From assembly GCA_902798975.1 (NCBI GenBank), contig CADBYT010000012.1:1-64000 (forward strand): a stretch of DNA of 64,000 nt, written 5' to 3'. Below the pieces are notes generated by a model. That model worked only from the letters and a program-made list of their open reading frames with translations, was not told where the DNA came from and ran no database searches. The DNA is from an uncultured Bacteroidia bacterium. GTDB taxonomy: Bacteria; Bacteroidota; Bacteroidia; Bacteroidales; UBA932. Position 1 is the stretch's first letter. Every line of letters starts with the position of its first letter. Position numbers and translations under genes: made by a program. Below, piece by piece: positions 34,626 through 43,390 of this stretch.

Positions 34626-35855
34626 CTACCAGTTCAGGATCTTCTTGAAGTCGTAGGCCTCCGGATCGGAGACATACTTCTTCGCCGCCTCATAGTCGGC
34701 CGGCGTGATGAAGTGGCAGATGTTATTGTAGTAGTTCTGGGCGATACCGCCCTCGATCTCGACACGGCGCGGCGGGATCTTGCCCTCCTCATTCTGCAGG
34801 TCGTGCAGGTAGAGCGGCTTGGCGTTGCCGAACGCGTCGACGTACACCATGCAGCCGGTCTCGCCCTTCTTGAAGAGCTCGTACACACCCATGGCAAGCT
34901 CAGAGCAGTAGGTCAGGTCGTAACCGATCGGATCCTGGCAGCGGACATCGTAGCCGATCTCCACCGGACGGGTCTTGGCCTTGATGTTGGTCTTCTTCAT
35001 CTCCTTCTCGAGCAGCTCGTTGAAGAGCACCGCCTTGGAGATCTTGCCGAGCTCGGGATGGCCGTGCTCATCGTAGGTCATGTGCACGCCGGCGGCCTTG
35101 ATATCCTCGTCCTTCAGGTCGTGGAACACGCCTTCGGCGACCACCACAGTACCGTAACCGATGCCGAGGATGCTGCGCTTGATGATGGCGGAGAGGGTCA
35201 GCTTAATGATCTTGTCGATGGTGATGTCGGTCTTGTTGAACATCTCCGGGATGATGGTCATCGGAGCGTGCGTGGCCTCGCCGATACCCAGGGCCAGGTG
35301 GCCGGCGCTGCGGCCCATGGCGCTGATGAGCAGCCAGTTGCCGGAGGTGCGGGCATCCTCGTACACGGTGCGGGCGATGTGGGCGCCTTCGTCCTTGGCG
35401 GAGTTGAAGCCGAAGGTCGGGGCGTTGTTCGGCAGCGGAAGGTCGTTGTCGATCGTCTTGGGCACGTGGATGTTGGCGATGGGATATTTCTTGGCCTCAA
35501 GGAACTTCGCGATGCGGTTGGCGGTGGAAGCGGTGTCGTCGCCGCCGACGGTCACGAGGAGCTTGATGTTATTCTCGGTGAACAGGGAGAGGTTGAAGTT
35601 CTCTTCAAAATCCTTGTCCGTGGGCTTGAAGCGGCTCATCTGGAGGTAGGAACCGCCGCGGTTGAAGTAGGCGTCGGCCTTGAAGAAGTCGAGGTCCTCG
35701 GTGCGCGGGCTCTTGCTGAACAGGCCGCTGTAACCACCGTGAAGGCCGATGACACGATAACCGCCGGCCAGGAAGGTCTTGGCCACGGAACAAACGACGG
35801 TGTTCATGCCCGGAGCAGGGCCGCCACCGCAAAGGATGATGATAGAATCTTTCAT
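34626..35855 (-). CDS. pfp: Pyrophosphate-dependent phosphofructokinase
   Basis: The 409-residue protein phosphorylates fructose 6-phosphate, with PPi as phosphate donor. Two residues decide this: GGDDT with Asp107 where ATP enzymes have Gly, and PKTIDND with Lys133 where ATP enzymes have Gly. The NAPTFGFNSA and MGRSAGHLALGIG regions complete the active site. It is a cytoplasmic glycolytic/gluconeogenic enzyme. MKDSIIILCGGG is the start; 27 earlier in-frame residues run through the promoter region. It is transcribed alone between the terminator and the TonB receptor. Confidence 0.93.
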   Translation of the reverse strand: MKDSIIILCGGGPAPGMNTVVCSVAKTFLAGGYRVIGLHGGYSGLFSKSPRTEDLDFFKADAYFNRGGSYLQMSRFKPTDKDFEENFNLSLFTENNIKLLVTVGGDDTASTANRIAKFLEAKKYPIANIHVPKTIDNDLPLPNNAPTFGFNSAKDEGAHIARTVYEDARTSGNWLLISAMGRSAGHLALGIGEATHAPMTIIPEMFNKTDITIDKIIKLTLSAIIKRSILGIGYGTVVVAEGVFHDLKDEDIKAAGVHMTYDEHGHPELGKISKAVLFNELLEKEMKKTNIKAKTRPVEIGYDVRCQDPIGYDLTYCSELAMGVYELFKKGETGCMVYVDAFGNAKPLYLHDLQNEEGKIPPRRVEIEGGIAQNYYNNICHFITPADYEAAKKYVSDPEAYDFKKILNW

Positions 35856-35936
35856 GTGTATAGAATGCTTACTAATTGAACTTTCAATAAATCCTGCGAA
35901 TTTACACATTTTCGGCGGGAATTGCAAGAAGCCCAA

Positions 35937-38858
35937 TTAAAGCATATTGTACATCGCGTCCTGCACACGGGCGTTCTTGGCAGGGTTCATCTTGCCGAAG
36001 CTCCACTTGACGGAGAACATCGCGTAGCGGCCCATGATGAGGCCGTAGCGGTCCTCGACATACTCCGCCCGTACCGTATGCTGCTGCATACGCTCCTGGT
36101 TCAGGATATCCGATACGCCCAGACTCAGCGTGAACGCCTTGATATTCTTGCTGACGGAAACATTCCAGATGCAGTACGGATCGTTGAATCCGCCCGTGTA
36201 GCCCAGGAAATGGTTGTATTCCAACGTCGTTTTGAACTCCCACCCGTGCAGGGTTTCGTACAGCAGGTCGAGGTGATGTCCGAAGCGCCAGTAATTCGTG
36301 TTGGCGGAAGGATCGAGACTATAACTACTGCGTTCGTTTACAGCATAGGAATAATACTCGGCCGAGAAACGGTCCAGCCTGTACTCAAGCTCCACCTCTC
36401 CCTCGATGGACAACTGACGCACCCGGCTCTCGGAAAAGCCGCTCTGTCCGCTATAGAAGCGGCTTCCGGCCGCATCGCCCCAGAAGTCAGCCATGAAGGC
36501 ATTGTAGTCGAACGACAGCAGGTTCATCCCGGCCCGGCGGCCCGACGCCTGGTAATGCGTGCTGAAGGACATGCTCCCGTAAACGCCAAGGGTCAGGGTC
36601 AGCTGTTTCTTCTTTCCGATGGGCTGGCGCCAGTAAATATTGGTGTATACGGAATAAGCGGGGCTGAGGGTATTGACGGGGACGGAATACCGGACACCTT
36701 CCGCATCAAACCACGAAGCGAAGACAATCCCGCGCTGGGTCATCGTGCCGTCGAGATAAAGGCTGATATTGGAGAAGCTCTTCTTGTTGTTGTAATTCCA
36801 GGTGACGTACGCATCATGCTGGTAACTCGGACGGAGATAGACATTGCCGGTGGAAATCTCCAGCGGATTGGAGATGTCCAGCACCGGGTTGATCCGGACC
36901 GCCGACGGCTGCGACGACGTCCCCTGATAGTACCCCCGGATGGCGTGTCCGCTCTCCCAGTTCCAACGGAAGCTGACATACGGCGACCAGTCGTGCAGCC
37001 ACTCGCCGATACCGGTCTCCGAGTCACGGCCGAGCTGGTGGGAACGCATTTCGTTCCGGGTCTGGTCGTGCGTCAGGCCGAAGTAGAACTGATTGTTTTC
37101 CTTGCGGTACTGCATCTGCAGGCTTTGGTGCAACAGGAGGTAGTCATTGCGCGAAAGCGTGGAATAATAGTCGTTGGCCGAGCCGTCCGCATTGAAGGCG
37201 GCCTTCTCGTTGTTCCGCTGCTGCCAGCGCGTGGAGACGATCGCCGCGAGCCCCCAGTATTTCCCGAAGGGCTCCAGATAGGAGAGGTTGCCGCTGAGCA
37301 TCTTGCCGTTGCCGCCGGTGTCGTAACGCAGGTCGCGCGGCGTGACGCTCGAGCCGTACCAGGTCCGGGAATCCTCCCGGCTCTCACCGAGGTTTTTGTT
37401 GAAGTTGTAATTGACGGTCAGGTTCAGGCTGCGCCGCTCCTTTCCGAAATCCTTGTAGCCGGTCGAGATGCGCCCGTTGGCCTGGAACGTACGCGACGAA
37501 GCGGATTTGGCCGCATCCGTGCCGTTGACTTCCGCGCCCTGCGCGTCCGACGTGATCGACTGGTTGCGGGAACTTGAAGCGCTGCTGTTGAAAGCGAATT
37601 TGGGCTGGAAGGTGAAGTTGAATTTCTTGGGATCCTTCTTATTCAGCTCGAAGTTGAGATTAACCCTGTTCGTCCGGCTGTTGCCGCTCACCCGGCCGTC
37701 CGTGAACAGGGGGTTCTCCCCCACCAGCGTAGACTGGCGCGCGCTGCGCGTCCCGGAAACCTGATCGGAGAAATTGTAACTGACACTGGCCGTGGTCTCC
37801 ATGCCCTTGACCCGGTCGGTGTTGAGATTGGCTCCGGCCATCGCGGACGTCTTCAGGCCGCCGATCAGGGAAATGGCATCCAGGCTTTCGAGGTCTATGT
37901 CGTCATCCCCGCTCCAGGAGATAAAGACGGCGTTGCTGCTGGCGGGTTCCGGGGCGTTCTGCCCGTTGGCGAGCAGGGTCAGCTGGTCCTGCTCGTTGTA
38001 GCCGCTGAGCAGGAAGTTTCCGTTGAACAGGGCATGGCGGTCATCCCCCAGGCCCTCCTTGTCGCTGCCCGGCCGCCAGCCGCCGCCCAGCCGGGCGTTA
38101 CCGAACCAGCCCTGCTTGTATTCCTCTTTGAGCTGCAGGTCCATCACCTTTTCCCGGTTCTCTTCAGAAGCGATGCCCGAGAAGGAGGCATCTTTGTTCT
38201 CCTGGTCGACGACCTTGATCTTGTCCACGATCTTGGCCGGAAGGTTCTTGAGGGCCGCCGATGGATCGTTGAAGAAGAAGGTCTTGCCGCCGACGGTGAT
38301 CTTGTCCACCTTCTCGCCGTTCACCTTGACCGTGCCGTCCTCGTCCACCTCCATGCCGGGCATCTTCTTGATCAGGTCCTCCAACATGGCGTTGTCGCCC
38401 ACGTGGAAGGCCGCGGCGTTGTAGATCAGCGTGTCCTGCCGGACCTCGACGGCGTTGCCCACCGTCGTGATGGTAGCCGCGTCGATAATCTCCGGATTCT
38501 CTTCCATCCGGATTTTGCCAAGGTCCTCCTCGTAGTTGCGGAAATTGCAGTCCTTCCGGAACGGCGTGTAGCCGATCAGTTCCACGTTCAGCCGGTAGCG
38601 GCCCACGGGCACGTCCTTGATCTCCACGTCGCCCTTCATGTCAGAGAGCGCGAAATGGGTGATGGTCGTGTCGCCCTGCGGATTCAGGTACACCGTGGCG
38701 AAGGGCAGCGGTTCCTCGGTCTTGGCGTCCAGGACGGACAGTTTGACCTTGATATTCCGGTTGCTCATGAACATGTCGTAGTCCATTACGACGACCTGTG
38801 CGTGAAGGGCGCCGGAAACCAACAATCCGGCCAGGAGAAAAAAGAACCTTCTTAACAT
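35937..38858 (-). CDS. TonB-dependent receptor-like outer-membrane beta-barrel protein
   Basis: The 973-residue protein has a signal peptide ending LHAQ (about 21), then a carboxypeptidase-regulatory-like domain (KVKLSVLDAKTEEPLPFATVYL...DVPVGRYRLNVELIGY). A plug domain follows (MLEDLIKKMPGMEVDEDGTVKVNGEKVDKITVGG), and after it a long beta-barrel. It lacks the SusC-type TonB box order and has no SusD partner, so it belongs to the general outer-membrane beta-barrel family rather than a polysaccharide utilisation pair. Cargo unknown. The start is set by the signal peptide; a -7 box TATATTTG lies at 38879-38886 on this strand. Confidence 0.88.
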   Translation of the reverse strand: MLRRFFFLLAGLLVSGALHAQVVVMDYDMFMSNRNIKVKLSVLDAKTEEPLPFATVYLNPQGDTTITHFALSDMKGDVEIKDVPVGRYRLNVELIGYTPFRKDCNFRNYEEDLGKIRMEENPEIIDAATITTVGNAVEVRQDTLIYNAAAFHVGDNAMLEDLIKKMPGMEVDEDGTVKVNGEKVDKITVGGKTFFFNDPSAALKNLPAKIVDKIKVVDQENKDASFSGIASEENREKVMDLQLKEEYKQGWFGNARLGGGWRPGSDKEGLGDDRHALFNGNFLLSGYNEQDQLTLLANGQNAPEPASSNAVFISWSGDDDIDLESLDAISLIGGLKTSAMAGANLNTDRVKGMETTASVSYNFSDQVSGTRSARQSTLVGENPLFTDGRVSGNSRTNRVNLNFELNKKDPKKFNFTFQPKFAFNSSASSSRNQSITSDAQGAEVNGTDAAKSASSRTFQANGRISTGYKDFGKERRSLNLTVNYNFNKNLGESREDSRTWYGSSVTPRDLRYDTGGNGKMLSGNLSYLEPFGKYWGLAAIVSTRWQQRNNEKAAFNADGSANDYYSTLSRNDYLLLHQSLQMQYRKENNQFYFGLTHDQTRNEMRSHQLGRDSETGIGEWLHDWSPYVSFRWNWESGHAIRGYYQGTSSQPSAVRINPVLDISNPLEISTGNVYLRPSYQHDAYVTWNYNNKKSFSNISLYLDGTMTQRGIVFASWFDAEGVRYSVPVNTLSPAYSVYTNIYWRQPIGKKKQLTLTLGVYGSMSFSTHYQASGRRAGMNLLSFDYNAFMADFWGDAAGSRFYSGQSGFSESRVRQLSIEGEVELEYRLDRFSAEYYSYAVNERSSYSLDPSANTNYWRFGHHLDLLYETLHGWEFKTTLEYNHFLGYTGGFNDPYCIWNVSVSKNIKAFTLSLGVSDILNQERMQQHTVRAEYVEDRYGLIMGRYAMFSVKWSFGKMNPAKNARVQDAMYNML

Positions 38859-38878
38859 ACCTACTAAATGTTTCTTCG

Positions 38879-38886
38879 CAAATATA
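38879..38886 (-). promoter_or_regulatory. -7 box of the TonB-receptor-like gene
   Basis: TATATTTG on the minus strand fits TAnnTTTG, 20 bp upstream of the ATG. Confidence 0.5.
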
Positions 38887-38952
38887 TCGACATCCGGTTT
38901 GAAATCCAAGGCAGAATCCCTCTGAACGGCTGTCAAATCCCCTTTTTACCCC

Positions 38953-38989
38953 AAAAACCGGGGGCGAGGCGGGGATTTTTCGCTCCCGG
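38953..38989 (-). terminator. Rho-independent terminator of the blaI-M56 operon
   Basis: Read on the minus strand, CCGGGAGCGA pairs with TCGCCCCCGG (one A-C mismatch) and is followed by TTTTT. It begins 11 bp after the M56 peptidase stop codon. Confidence 0.7.
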
Positions 38990-39000
38990 CGGTCAGATTG

Positions 39001-40485
39001 CTACTTCGAGGTATTGCGCACCTTGAAAACAATGGGAATTCTCAGATTCGTGTCGATGGGCGTCCCGTTCTTCGTGGTTCCCGGCTCCCACTTCGGGGAT
39101 TGCTGGATGGTGGCAGCCACCAGCGCATCCAGCTCCGGACACACGCTTTCCGTTACTTCGACGTCCCCGACGGTCCCGTCGGCCAGCACCTCGAACGACA
39201 CCTTCATTGTGCCTTCGTGATTGCAGTCCTTCGGCACATCAATCCGCTGGCAGAGCCATTTGGAAAACTCGTTGAGGTCTCCGCCCTGGAATCTCGGCAT
39301 CTGATCCGGAATCAGGCGGAACGCGATAGGTTCCTCTTCCTTTTCCCGATAGCTGACCACGACGATTTCCTCCATCTCCATCGGGGCCTTCAGCGTGATG
39401 ACCACCACGCCGTGCGCCGCCTTGTCGCCGTATTTCTTGTACGCGGCCTCATCTTTCATAAACCCGATGGATTCAATGCGGCCCGTGCTGAGCTCGTCGT
39501 ACTCCTCCTTGGTAATCTCATGCTCTTCTCCCCACGCCTGCCGCAGGATAATCAACGGGTTCTGCCCGATTTGCACCGTCATGGGGTGATATTCAAAGTT
39601 TTTGTTATCTTTGTCCTTCGGGACATAGACAGTCCGTGCCTGCAGGCCAAGCCCTAAGCAGATGAGCGGGAGCAGATAGAGCGCCCGCAGGCCTCTCGCG
39701 AGAGAGGATTTGGATTTTGACATCATAGTAATACGATTTTTAAGGATACTGTGATTAAAGCTGTTAGCAACTGAGTAGCCGCTCTTGCTGACAGCTTTTC
39801 TTATTAATAGATACTGATAGTCTCTCAGATTGGCGCCACTGCGCAGCACGGCGTCATCCGCCTCATACTCATGTAGTTCCTGCAGATCCGCGCGGAGCAT
39901 CCAGATGGCCGGATTGAACCACTGGAGGGCGGACAGGACGTCCACCAGGAGCCGCTCCACGGAGTGCCCGTAGGCGACGTGCGCCTTCTCGTGCGCGAGA
40001 ATAGGTGCGTGGTCCCCTTCCCAGTCCTTGCGGGACAGGACGATGTAGCGCATCCAGCTGAAGGGGTCGATATCCCGTTCCGTCACGATAATCTTGCATC
40101 CGTCCTCCTCCCGGACCAGTTCGCCCCGGCGGGCGATGCGCGCAATGCAGAGGATGGAAGCCACGACCCGGATAAGCACGAAGGCCGCGCCGACCCAGAA
40201 CAGGATGGCGAGCGCGGTCGGCCACCAGGGAGCGGAGGATGCTTCCGCGACCGGCGTCAATTCCGCGACGCCGACGACCGGCTGGGCCGCCGTGGTCTCC
40301 ATTTCCACCGGCTTATGTATGGTAATGATGCACAGCGGCAGCAGGAACGACAGCACCGCCGTGCCGACCAGCACCACACGGTTGAAACGGTGGAAGGTTT
40401 CCTTCTTAAGGAGGAAACGGTAGAAAAGGTAGAAGACCAGCAGCGCCACGGCCACCTTGCCTTCATAGACGAGGAGATTCATCAT
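39001..40485 (-). CDS. BlaR1-like M56 membrane peptidase with plug-like and TonB C-terminal domains
   Basis: The 494-residue protein has membrane helices at about 8-24, 38-56, 88-112 and 285-300. The M56 zinc protease motif is H165-EKA-H169, with E206/E208 in HEYEADD as further ligand region. Instead of the penicillin sensor of BlaR1, the C-terminal part has a TonB-plug-like segment (IESIGFMKDEAAYKKYGDKAAHGVVVITLK region) and a TonB_C domain ending in KVRNTSK. It probably senses an envelope signal and cleaves the BlaI-like repressor. Its start overlaps the blaI-like stop by 4 bp. Confidence 0.88.
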   Translation of the reverse strand: MMNLLVYEGKVAVALLVFYLFYRFLLKKETFHRFNRVVLVGTAVLSFLLPLCIITIHKPVEMETTAAQPVVGVAELTPVAEASSAPWWPTALAILFWVGAAFVLIRVVASILCIARIARRGELVREEDGCKIIVTERDIDPFSWMRYIVLSRKDWEGDHAPILAHEKAHVAYGHSVERLLVDVLSALQWFNPAIWMLRADLQELHEYEADDAVLRSGANLRDYQYLLIRKAVSKSGYSVANSFNHSILKNRITMMSKSKSSLARGLRALYLLPLICLGLGLQARTVYVPKDKDNKNFEYHPMTVQIGQNPLIILRQAWGEEHEITKEEYDELSTGRIESIGFMKDEAAYKKYGDKAAHGVVVITLKAPMEMEEIVVVSYREKEEEPIAFRLIPDQMPRFQGGDLNEFSKWLCQRIDVPKDCNHEGTMKVSFEVLADGTVGDVEVTESVCPELDALVAATIQQSPKWEPGTTKNGTPIDTNLRIPIVFKVRNTSK

Positions 40486-40847
40486 TGCTGCTGGCCTTTT
40501 TCGACGAGTTCAATCAGTTCTTTCAGCTCTTCGACGCTGATCTTTTCCTCTTTGACCAGGGCTGAGACGGCGCTCAGGTAGGAGTTGTCGAAGTATTTGT
40601 CGATGAGACCGATCAGCGAGCGCTGTTTGTACTCTTCGCGTGTGACTTTGGCGAAGTACTGGTAGGTCGGGCCGTAGGCCTTGTGGTCGATGAAGCCTTC
40701 TTCCTGAAGCGTGCGCACCTGGGTGGACAGCGTGGAGAAGTGGGGTTTGGGGTCGGGGTACAGTTCCCGTAACTCCCTGACAAACAATGGCCCCCGCTCC
40801 CAAAAGTGATCCATGATCACCTCTTCCTTTTTGGTCAGTCGTTTCAT
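40482..40847 (-). CDS. BlaI/MecI/CopY family repressor
   Basis: The 121-residue protein is a winged-helix dimeric repressor: TKKEEVIMDHFWERGPLFVRELRELY, then HFSTLSTQVRTLQEEGFIDHK (recognition helix and wing) and a C-terminal dimerisation helix pair rich in Glu/Leu. In known systems the partner M56 peptidase cleaves it to release transcription. The pair overlaps by 4 bp. A 19-bp dyad just upstream is a likely binding site, implying autoregulation. Nothing here indicates beta-lactam resistance. Confidence 0.92.
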   Translation of the reverse strand: MKRLTKKEEVIMDHFWERGPLFVRELRELYPDPKPHFSTLSTQVRTLQEEGFIDHKAYGPTYQYFAKVTREEYKQRSLIGLIDKYFDNSYLSAVSALVKEEKISVEELKELIELVEKGQQQ

Positions 40848-40865
40848 ACTCGCAGTTGTTTACTG

Positions 40866-40890
40866 CAAATATAGCTAAATTTTTTAACTA
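40866..40890 (-). promoter_or_regulatory. Promoter and likely BlaI operator
   Basis: A -7 box TATATTTG (40866-40873, minus) is directly abutted by the dyad TAGCTAAA-TTT-TTTAACTA (40872-40890, one mismatch). TAGT repeats recur just upstream (TAGTTGCGTAGTT on the minus strand). Repressor bound here would block the polymerase. Confidence 0.5.
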
Positions 40891-40962
40891 CGCAACTATT
40901 TTGAAATAATTATTCGATTATTTTTTGTAATCGACACTCGGGTAGCTCGGCTCCGGCAAGGT

Positions 40963-41013
40963 TGCCCCCTGCGGGCAAAAAAACCAGCTGTCGCTAAATG
41001 CCCGCCGGGGGCA
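40963..41013. terminator. Long imperfect hairpin downstream of the propeller lipoprotein gene
   Basis: TGCCCCCTGCGGGCA (40963-40977) pairs with TGCCCGCCGGGGGCA (40999-41013) with one mismatch around a 21-nt loop. It can act as terminator of the gene ending at 41048, although the T-rich stretch lies in the loop. Confidence 0.5.
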
Positions 41014-41084
41014 GCTTGCCAGTCGCCGGACAAAACAACGACTGGCACTAGTATTCCGCTGAAGTCAGCTTGCCAGTCGCCGGA
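41012..41084. repeat. 19-bp direct repeat across the lipoprotein gene stop codon
   Basis: CAGCTTGCCAGTCGCCGGA occurs at 41012-41030 (outside the gene) and 41066-41084 (inside it, coding PATGKL). The 35 bp between them hold the stop codon. An inverted part, CGACTGG (41039-41045), can pair with CCAGTCG in the outside copy (41019-41025). Confidence 0.7.
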
Positions 41085-42025
41085 AGCAACGAATAGCGAA
41101 CAATTTCGAAACTGCCGTCGGACGCAGGGCGGAGGTGGTAGTTACAGCCGTCATGGATGATGCCGAGCGGATAATCCTCCTGCCGGACGGCCTTGTACTG
41201 CTTATTCTTCACGTTGTAGATGAGGACGGCGCGCTCCCCTTCCAGCTCGAAAGCAAGATAGACCCGGTCGGCCGTTGCCTGGGCGTTGGTGAAGCGGGGC
41301 TGCCGCTTGCCGAAGTCCCAATGGTACGGATCACAGACAAAGTCATCCCCGGTGTATCTGCTTATTTCGCCGGACCGGGTGTAAAAGCTGTAAACGGACC
41401 CGTTGCTGCGATAAAAGCGGGAATTCTCGATTTCTGCTACCGGGACATGCGCGCGCGTAATCAAATAATCTACCGCCGGTATCGGGGAGGGATGGATACC
41501 GACCATGCCGACGATATAGTCGCAGTTATACGCAATCCCGTCCTTGCTGCCCAGCATGAAAATGGTATCCTCGTCCACACGAGCGACGCATTTCAAGCTG
41601 ATATCCTCGTCCAGGAACGGGTATTCCGTCAGGAGAGAGCCGTCCGTCACGGAATAATCGATGATGGCCTTCTGCGTCAGGACATCCAGGACCTCGTCCT
41701 GATACGCGGAGGCATCGAGAATGGTCTCCGCGCTTCCGATGGCAGTCACATACGCGCCATTCCAGTCGAAGATCCGGATCTCGTTCTTTCCTTCATCCAG
41801 CAGGAAGAAACGGTTCGCAGCGACATCCAGCAGCCTGGTTTCCTGCCCGGGCTCCATCCCTTCCGGGCAGCGGAGCGGGATCGCCACGGCCTCCGCGTAC
41901 ACATCCCGGGCGCTGACCGGATGCTTCAGCGCCCGGTCGAGATTCACCTTCAGCGGATCGAAGCGGCCCTGCCAGCAGGAGACGGCCAGCAGGGCGACCA
42001 ACAGCAGGGAACAAAAACGTTTCAT
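41048..42025 (-). CDS. Lipoprotein with predicted 6-bladed beta-propeller
   Basis: The 325-residue protein has a lipoprotein signal, LLAVSCW, with Cys17. The rest shows repeated strand blades with turns such as FLLDEGKNEIRIFDWNGAYV, a typical 6-bladed propeller blade found in many Bacteroidota surface lipoproteins, often annotated DUF4934-like. Function is unknown; such proteins are often near transport systems. It starts 2 bp after the small membrane protein gene, so the two form an operon. Confidence 0.72.
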   Translation of the reverse strand: MKRFCSLLLVALLAVSCWQGRFDPLKVNLDRALKHPVSARDVYAEAVAIPLRCPEGMEPGQETRLLDVAANRFFLLDEGKNEIRIFDWNGAYVTAIGSAETILDASAYQDEVLDVLTQKAIIDYSVTDGSLLTEYPFLDEDISLKCVARVDEDTIFMLGSKDGIAYNCDYIVGMVGIHPSPIPAVDYLITRAHVPVAEIENSRFYRSNGSVYSFYTRSGEISRYTGDDFVCDPYHWDFGKRQPRFTNAQATADRVYLAFELEGERAVLIYNVKNKQYKAVRQEDYPLGIIHDGCNYHLRPASDGSFEIVRYSLLPATGKLTSAEY

Positions 42026-42027
42026 CG

Positions 42028-42372
42028 CTACAGGCGGGGCTTCTGGATGATCCGGATGACCAGGGAAACCAGATAGATGCACATGCCGTAGATGACTGGG
42101 ATCAGGATGACCTTGATGCCGAAGAACACGCCCGGAGAGATGAGATCGAACAGGCCGTTGACTCCCTCGCCGATATCGATGGCCACCTGCTGCAGGGTGG
42201 ACAGGGCGCCATAGAGCGGGAACAGCGGAGATACGAGACCGAATACCAGGGCGAACAGGCCGATTTCCTTCACCCAGCGGGGCGCTTTCCAGGCGGCAAA
42301 GAAAAGGGCTACCAGAAGAATCGTGAGGACGGACATATAGACGAGACCGCCTTCCATAAAATACTTGAACAT
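42028..42372 (-). CDS. Small membrane protein, MotA/TolQ/ExbB-like
   Basis: The 114-residue protein has a short N-terminus (MFKYFMEGG) and three hydrophobic helices (about 11-27, 36-58, 80-107), the last pair separated by an amphipathic stretch. The N-terminal FMEGGLVYMS and the helix layout look like ExbB/TolQ relatives, but it is too short for a full ExbB and no ExbD is adjacent. I would call it only weakly related. A -7 box TACATTTG lies at 42403-42410 on this strand. Confidence 0.55.
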   Translation of the reverse strand: MFKYFMEGGLVYMSVLTILLVALFFAAWKAPRWVKEIGLFALVFGLVSPLFPLYGALSTLQQVAIDIGEGVNGLFDLISPGVFFGIKVILIPVIYGMCIYLVSLVIRIIQKPRL

Positions 42373-42402
42373 AAGGCTATGAGTTTTGTGGGTTACCGGG
42401 AG

Positions 42403-42410
42403 CAAATGTA
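42403..42410 (-). promoter_or_regulatory. -7 box of the small membrane protein/propeller operon
   Basis: TACATTTG on the minus strand fits TAnnTTTG, 30 bp upstream of the ATG. Confidence 0.45.
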
Positions 42411-42505
42411 TAGGACGGCAGCTTCTTATCCAAGCCGAAACCCCGTGAAGGGAAGTTAAATCCCCAATGTCGGCTTTGTGTTGTCGGGAAATGCGGTTTA
42501 TTTAC

Positions 42506-42513
42506 TATTTTTG
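42506..42513 (+). promoter_or_regulatory. -7 box of the membrane LytTR gene
   Basis: TATTTTTG fits TAnnTTTG and ends 8 bp before the ATG at 42522, so the leader would be only a few nucleotides. Confidence 0.5.
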
Positions 42514-42521
42514 TATAGGTC

Positions 42522-43238
42522 ATGAAACGGCTGCTGATCATATCCTACTGGGTTGTCTCCATCCTGCTGGTGGCGATGATTCTCGTCAGCCTGGGCTACC
42601 GCTTCCTGGAAGCGCTCTTCGTCGGAACGCTGTTCCTGCCCGGCGCGCTGGCGGCCAAGTTCTTTTTCCCGAAGGTCAACTTCAGGAAGCGCAAATCGGG
42701 AATCAAGGACGCCGTCTTCGTCGTACTGGGAATCCTGGTCGGAGAGATGCTGCTGTTCCTGGTTGCGCACTATTACATTTCTCTCCTCCGGGAAGGGCAT
42801 CACATCCCGCCCCAGCTCATGCCGGACATTCCCCATCTCCTGACCAATCCCGTCTTCATCGCCATCATCCTGACCGCGCTGGCCGCGGGCTGCTATTTCT
42901 TCGGGTCCTGGCTGGACCGGAAGCGTCCCACGCCGCCCGGCCTCATTTCCTTCACCTCGGACCGCAAGCCGGTCAGCCTGCCCGTTGACGATATTCTCTA
43001 TGTGGAGTCCAACGACGACGCCACGACCGTCGTCGCCAAAGACGGACGGCGCTTCAAGAACTATACGCCGATTTCCCAGTGGGAGGCCAACCTGAGCCCC
43101 CATTTCGTCCGCATCCACCGCGCCTTCCTGGTCAACCGGACCGCCATCACCCGCGTCGATGTGGACCTCCTCTGTCTCGGCGACATCCAGCTCCCCATCT
43201 CCCGGAAGTACCGGGACGCAGTGACCGGGTGCAAATAG
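42522..43238 (+). CDS. Membrane-anchored LytTR DNA-binding protein
   Basis: The 238-residue protein has four hydrophobic segments (about 6-22, 26-48, 62-86, 110-130) and then a LytTR domain (about 143-238: YVESNDDATTVVAKDGRRFKNYTPI, FVRIHRAFLVN, ISRKYRD). There is no receiver domain, so the membrane part probably senses or positions the regulator. It lies directly upstream of four phased repeats that look like LytTR sites and may bind them, or regulate itself. The next gene begins 188 bp downstream. Confidence 0.8.
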   Translation: MKRLLIISYWVVSILLVAMILVSLGYRFLEALFVGTLFLPGALAAKFFFPKVNFRKRKSGIKDAVFVVLGILVGEMLLFLVAHYYISLLREGHHIPPQLMPDIPHLLTNPVFIAIILTALAAGCYFFGSWLDRKRPTPPGLISFTSDRKPVSLPVDDILYVESNDDATTVVAKDGRRFKNYTPISQWEANLSPHFVRIHRAFLVNRTAITRVDVDLLCLGDIQLPISRKYRDAVTGCK

Positions 43239-43291
43239 CCCCCATTTTGCTCCCGGCAACCGCTTTCCCATGCGGCCGTTCGCCGACGAAT

Positions 43292-43361
43292 TCGTCGAAG
43301 CGAAAAGCGCGTTCGTCGAAAGGGCCGGTTTTTCGTCGAAAGGAAAGGGACGCTCGTCGAA
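43292..43361 (+). promoter_or_regulatory. Four phased direct repeats, likely LytTR operator
   Basis: TCGTCGAA occurs at 43292, 43313, 43333 and 43354, at 21-, 20- and 21-bp intervals, i.e. two helical turns. The fuller unit is TTCGTCGAAA. LytTR proteins are known to bind direct repeats with this spacing. The last repeat ends 29 bp before the -7 box TAATTTTG (43391-43398), an activator position. Confidence 0.65.
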
Positions 43362-43390
43362 AGTTCATTGACTCAGGGGTTTGGCTGTGG

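Noticed and set aside
43292-43361. CRISPR-like array
   Set aside because: Repeats are 8-10 bp and spacers 10-13 bp, far too short, and there are no cas genes.
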